Shown here: piece after piece, positions 60,816 to 64,000 of the stretch
Layout: every line of letters begins with the position of its first letter
How positions within the stretch are numbered: the first letter of the stretch is position 1
Source of the DNA: JBCFAY01 sp038562375
Lineage (GTDB): Bacteria; Bacillota; Clostridia; Christensenellales; CAG-138
Assembly (NCBI GenBank): GCA_038562375.1
Contig: JBCFAY010000001.1
Span: 186,001 to 250,000, forward strand
Direction of reading: 5' to 3'
Length of the DNA: 64,000 nucleotides
Made by a program: the position numbers and the translations under genes
Notes under the pieces: model-generated
Database searches by the model: none
Told to the model about the DNA's origin: nothing
The model's input: the letters and a program-made list of their open reading frames with translations, nothing else

Positions 60816-62384
60816 ATGAAAAAAAAGAAGCGGTACATAGTCCTTTCGATCGTTGCGGTAATCGTCATCATCATCGCGCTGGTCGTATCGACGATCTCAC
60901 AGATACGCAAGGCTACCGAGGGCACAATTGCAACGGCTACGGCCGAGCTTGGATCGATACGGAGCGTGGTGACGGGAACAGGCTCGCTGACGGATAAGGC
61001 CACGCTTTTCGACGTGCTGATCCCGAGCGGCGTGCAGATCGACGATGTGCTCGTCGATAAGGGCGACATCGTAAAGCCCGGAGACGTGCTTGCGACGCTC
61101 GATGAAGCGGTTTTGAACACCGTGATCCGCGACACGCAGGATGAGCTGAACACACTCGCGTTCCAGCTCGAAAGGACGAAGGACGCGCATGACTCGCAGT
61201 ACGTCGTCTCCCCCGCGTCCGGCCGCATCAAACAGGTCTTTATACAGGAGGGCGCTTCGATCCTCGATACGATGGCGGAGCATTCCGCGCTGATGCTTGT
61301 GTCTCTCGACGGCAAGATGAAGGTTGCCTTCAAGCCTTCCTCCGCCGCCGGGCTTTCCGAGAGCGACGACGTGACCGTAACGCTCTCCGACGGCAAGGAA
61401 AAGGACGGCGAAATCGCTTCCGTTTCGGAAGATCTCTGCATCGTCACGCTCACGGACAACGGCCCGGCGCTCGGCGAACAGGTAACGGTTTCCAAGGAAG
61501 ACGGAACCGCGCTCGGTTCCGGCGCGCTCGAAATCAACGCGCCGGTCGCCATCACCTTCACCGGCGGAACAGCGATGGACGTGCTCAAGGACGTGGGCGA
61601 TACCGTAAGCGTCGGCGCCAAGCTCATCAAGCTTAGGGAAGCGCCGCTTTCGCGCGAGTATGAACAGCTCTATCAGAACTATCTCGATAAAAAGGATGCG
61701 CTCAACGCCCTTTTGACCTACTCAAAGACCGGGTCCATCGTCTGCACCGAGGGCGGCACCGTCGATTCGGTCAGCGTGGCGGACGGCCAGACAATCGGCG
61801 GCGCGCAGAGCACGGCCGCGCAGATTGCGGGCCTTTCGATCAAGACCGGCGGGACGATAGAGCTCAAGGCCCAGATCGACGAGCTCGACATCCCCGTGAT
61901 CGAGCTGGGGCAACCGGTCGAAATCACTTTGGACGCTTTCCCGGACAAGCAATACGCGGGTACGGTATCCGCGATCGCCGATACCGGCGTTACGAGTCAG
62001 GGGAGCACCACGTATGACGTTTCCTTTGAGTTCCCGGCGGACGATTTCCTCAAATCCGGCATGAGCGCGAGTGTGACCATCATCATCGACGAGAAGGAAA
62101 ACATCGTAAAGCTGCCTCTTTCGGCGCTGCAGGAATCCGGTACGGAGCAATACGTCTATGTCGGTACGGCGAAGGGAATCACCGAGCTCGGACAAAAGCA
62201 GGCCGTAACGACCGGCCTGTCGGACGGCGAATTCGTCGAGATCGTTTCCGGGCTCAAGGCGGGAGACACGGTCAATTACCTCGACACGACCATCGCATCG
62301 ATGCTCTCGAGCTTCAGCTCAATGCAGCAGCAAAACATGGGCCAAGCGCAGTCGCGGTTAAACCCGTCGATCTCCGATGAATGA
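60816..62384 (+). CDS. MacA/HlyD-type membrane fusion protein
   Basis: A 522-residue periplasmic-adaptor homologue anchored by an N-terminal membrane segment (YIVLSIVAVIVIIIALVVSTI). Barrel and lipoyl-like parts are ATAELGSIRSVVTGTGSL and VDKGDIVKPGDVLATLDEAV. Tandem inserted strands near residues 90-260 make it longer than typical MacA. KIDELDIPVIELGQPVEITLDA-type barrel (as AQIDELDIPVIELGQPV) and VPLSAL-type end (KLPLSALQESGTEQYVYV) follow. It works with the two following genes in export of peptides, lipids or drugs. ATG 60816 follows AGGAG at ten bases. Confidence 0.9.
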   Translation: MKKKKRYIVLSIVAVIVIIIALVVSTISQIRKATEGTIATATAELGSIRSVVTGTGSLTDKATLFDVLIPSGVQIDDVLVDKGDIVKPGDVLATLDEAVLNTVIRDTQDELNTLAFQLERTKDAHDSQYVVSPASGRIKQVFIQEGASILDTMAEHSALMLVSLDGKMKVAFKPSSAAGLSESDDVTVTLSDGKEKDGEIASVSEDLCIVTLTDNGPALGEQVTVSKEDGTALGSGALEINAPVAITFTGGTAMDVLKDVGDTVSVGAKLIKLREAPLSREYEQLYQNYLDKKDALNALLTYSKTGSIVCTEGGTVDSVSVADGQTIGGAQSTAAQIAGLSIKTGGTIELKAQIDELDIPVIELGQPVEITLDAFPDKQYAGTVSAIADTGVTSQGSTTYDVSFEFPADDFLKSGMSASVTIIIDEKENIVKLPLSALQESGTEQYVYVGTAKGITELGQKQAVTTGLSDGEFVEIVSGLKAGDTVNYLDTTIASMLSSFSSMQQQNMGQAQSRLNPSISDE

Positions 62385-62394
62385 GGTTCCCGCC

Positions 62395-63072
62395 ATGATT
62401 GAAATGCACGGCGTTTCCAAGACATACAACATGGGCGGCGATGTGGTGCGCGCGCTCGATAACGTGTCCATCCGCATCAAGGACGGCGAATTCGTCTCGA
62501 TCGTCGGCCCGTCCGGCAGCGGCAAATCCACGATGATGAACATCATCGGCTGCCTCGACATCGCCGATGAGGGGAAATATCTTTTGGACGGCCAGTCCGT
62601 CACCGAATACTCCGAGGATGAGCTCGCGCGCTTTCGCAACCGCAAGCTGGGGTTCGTGTTCCAGAATTTCAACCTGCTCTCGCGGCTGACGGCGCTCCAA
62701 AACGTCGAGCTGCCGCTGATTTACCAGGGATTGCGCGGCCGCGAGCGCACAAAAAAGGCCACCGAAACGCTCGACCGGATGGGCCTTCTCAACCGCATCC
62801 ACCACAAGCCGACGGAACTCTCCGGCGGTCAGCAGCAAAGGGTAGCTATCGCGCGCGCGCTGGTCACCGATCCTTCGGTAATCCTGGCGGACGAGCCGAC
62901 TGGGAACCTCGACCAGAAAACAGGCGCCGAGATCATGCAGCTCTTCCATGAACTGAACCGCAACGGCAACACCATCGTGCTCATCACGCACGATCCCGCG
63001 CTCGCCGCGCAGGCCGGGCGGCAGATCCGCATACTCGACGGACGCGTCGCGGAAAGCGAGGAGCGCTCATGA
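62395..63072 (+). CDS. MacB-type ABC exporter ATPase
   Basis: A 225-residue ABC ATPase of the LolD/MacB class. Walker A GPSGSGKSTMMNIIGCLD (about residues 36-53), signature LSGGQQQRVAIARAL, Walker B VILADEPTGNLDQKTG, and the switch His in LITHDPAL are present. ATG 62395 (GAGG nine bases upstream) is chosen; ATG 62377 overlaps the previous gene. It ends overlapping the permease ATG. Confidence 0.94.
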   Translation: MIEMHGVSKTYNMGGDVVRALDNVSIRIKDGEFVSIVGPSGSGKSTMMNIIGCLDIADEGKYLLDGQSVTEYSEDELARFRNRKLGFVFQNFNLLSRLTALQNVELPLIYQGLRGRERTKKATETLDRMGLLNRIHHKPTELSGGQQQRVAIARALVTDPSVILADEPTGNLDQKTGAEIMQLFHELNRNGNTIVLITHDPALAAQAGRQIRILDGRVAESEERS

Positions 63073-64000
63073 TACTGCAAGCATTCCGCATGGCGTTTTC
63101 CTCGATCTTGATAAACAAGCTGCGCTCCTTTTTGACGATGCTCGGCATCATCATCGGCGTCATCGCGGTGGTCGTGCTCATATCGCTTGTCAACGGCGCG
63201 ACCAATTCCGTGACCGAGCAGATCCAAGGGTTGGGGAGCAATCTTTTGATCGTCAATATCACGAAAAGCCAAAACCAGTCGCTCTCGGTGGGCGAGCTGG
63301 ACGCATACGTCGACACTTACGACAGCATCAGCGCCATCGCCCCGAGCCTCTCCAAAAGCGCGACCGCGAAGTTCGGCGCGAACACCTACGACGCGACGAT
63401 CCAGGGCACCACGCCCACGTTTGAAGGCATCTCGAAGCTCGAAGTCGATTCGGGCAGATTCCTCAAAATGCCGGATCTCAACAATCACTCCGCCGTCGCC
63501 GTCATCGGCGTCGAGGTCTCCGATGAGCTTTTCGGCGATAGCAGCGCGCTCGGCGAATCCATCACCGTCGACGGCCAGCGGCTGCTCATCATAGGCGTTC
63601 TGAAGGACAGCGATTCGATGATCAGCGGCGTCGACAGCAAGATCATCATCCCCTACACGCTCGCGCAGCGCATGTACCACCAGAGCAGCGTGACGTCCTT
63701 TTACGCCGAGGCCGCAAGCAGCGATGAGGTATACGACGCGGAGGACGCGCTCGATCAGGCGCTTTTGATCAAGTACCGTCAGGATGACGACAGCTTCTCG
63801 ATCATCAACCAATCGGCCATACTCGATGCGATGGATTCGATTATGGGAACGCTGACCCTGCTCCTCGGCGGCATCGCCGCGATCTCACTGCTCGTGGGAG
63901 GCATCGGCATCATGAACATCATGCTTGTCTCCGTCGTCGAGCGCACCAAGGAGATCGGCATCAGAAAGGCGATCGGCGCAAGCCGCAAGCGGATACTGCT
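63069..64000 (+). CDS. MacB-type ABC exporter permease (5' part, runs off the window)
   Basis: The first 310 codons of a FtsX-fold permease, open to the window end. The first span follows a basic start (SILINKLRSFLTMLGIIIG, then VIAVVVLISLVNGAT). The extracellular domain has GLGSNLLIVNI, DATIQGTTPTFEGISKLEVD and AVIGVEVSDELFGDSSALGE. It reaches the second span (LLLGGIAAISLLVGGIGIMN) and the conserved ERTKEIGIRKAIGASRKRIL loop. Its ATG overlaps the ATPase TGA (ATGA). Two further spans are expected outside the window. Confidence 0.93.
   Translation, partial: MILQAFRMAFSSILINKLRSFLTMLGIIIGVIAVVVLISLVNGATNSVTEQIQGLGSNLLIVNITKSQNQSLSVGELDAYVDTYDSISAIAPSLSKSATAKFGANTYDATIQGTTPTFEGISKLEVDSGRFLKMPDLNNHSAVAVIGVEVSDELFGDSSALGESITVDGQRLLIIGVLKDSDSMISGVDSKIIIPYTLAQRMYHQSSVTSFYAEAASSDEVYDAEDALDQALLIKYRQDDDSFSIINQSAILDAMDSIMGTLTLLLGGIAAISLLVGGIGIMNIMLVSVVERTKEIGIRKAIGASRKRIL

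Overview
This window most likely comes from an anaerobic, spore-forming Clostridia-class member of the Bacillota with a GC-rich genome. The indications are an in-frame UGA in a glycine/betaine-reductase-type selenoprotein, an indolepyruvate:ferredoxin oxidoreductase paired with an ADP-forming acyl-CoA synthetase, a SleB-type cell wall hydrolase, ROK and LysR regulators, strong AGGAGG ribosome sites and several zinc-ribbon proteins. I cannot fix the family or genus. No rRNA, tRNA, CRISPR, transposase or phage gene was recognised.

Region 1 (130-11582) is a sugar-acid-like catabolic locus. It holds a zinc alcohol dehydrogenase, a D-2-hydroxyacid dehydrogenase, a complete BMP-family ABC importer (two permeases, lipoprotein, ATPase), an HpcH/HpaI aldolase and an Ldh2-family dehydrogenase, with a divergent LysR regulator. 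The importer operon and the alcohol dehydrogenase have nearly identical promoters and operators (1251-1322 and 8038-8109), so they look like one regulon.

Region 2 (11785-33930, all minus strand) is the most interesting part: about 22 kb of enzymes for fermenting a nitrogen compound. In transcription order it encodes hydantoinase/oxoprolinase HyuA and HyuB, an opine-dehydrogenase-type oxidoreductase, a YgeW-like carbamoyltransferase, a PreA-like iron-sulfur flavoprotein, an SsnA-like amidohydrolase, acyl-CoA synthetase alpha, IorA, IorB, acyl-CoA synthetase beta, a three-subunit molybdenum hydroxylase, an aldehyde dehydrogenase, a GrdB-like selenoprotein and a GrdE-like partner that lacks the cysteine normally converted to pyruvoyl. 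The individual reactions suggest ring deamination or hydroxylation, ATP-dependent ring opening, carbamoyl transfer, reductive C-N cleavage, and energy recovery by acyl-CoA to ATP. The substrate is not established; a creatinine, N-methylhydantoin or betaine-like route is only a hypothesis. Two hairpin-rich inverted-repeat elements (19951-20227, 25017-25237) sit between sub-operons, and the HyuA leader carries a promoter plus an attenuator-like terminator.

Region 3 (34512-37843) holds small housekeeping or unknown genes and the SleB hydrolase. Region 4 (38035-45268) is a second BMP-type importer with an enolase-superfamily enzyme and a ROK repressor whose promoter overlaps a palindrome. Region 5 (45743-51589) holds a HEAT-like protein, two lower-GC zinc-ribbon membrane/lipid-surface proteins with internal repeats, a GNAT acetyltransferase and a DUF3841 protein. 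Region 6 (51922-56744) is a divergent pair: a membrane diguanylate cyclase and an AraC regulator ending in a degenerate GGDEF domain. Region 7 (57114-64000) holds a three-gene zinc-ribbon operon, an MmcQ/YjbR protein, a radical SAM protein and a MacAB-type export system that runs off the window end.

Start codons below were chosen from Shine-Dalgarno spacing and family N-termini, so several genes are shorter than the longest open frame. Long plus-strand frames opposite minus-strand genes were treated as GC-driven shadows.
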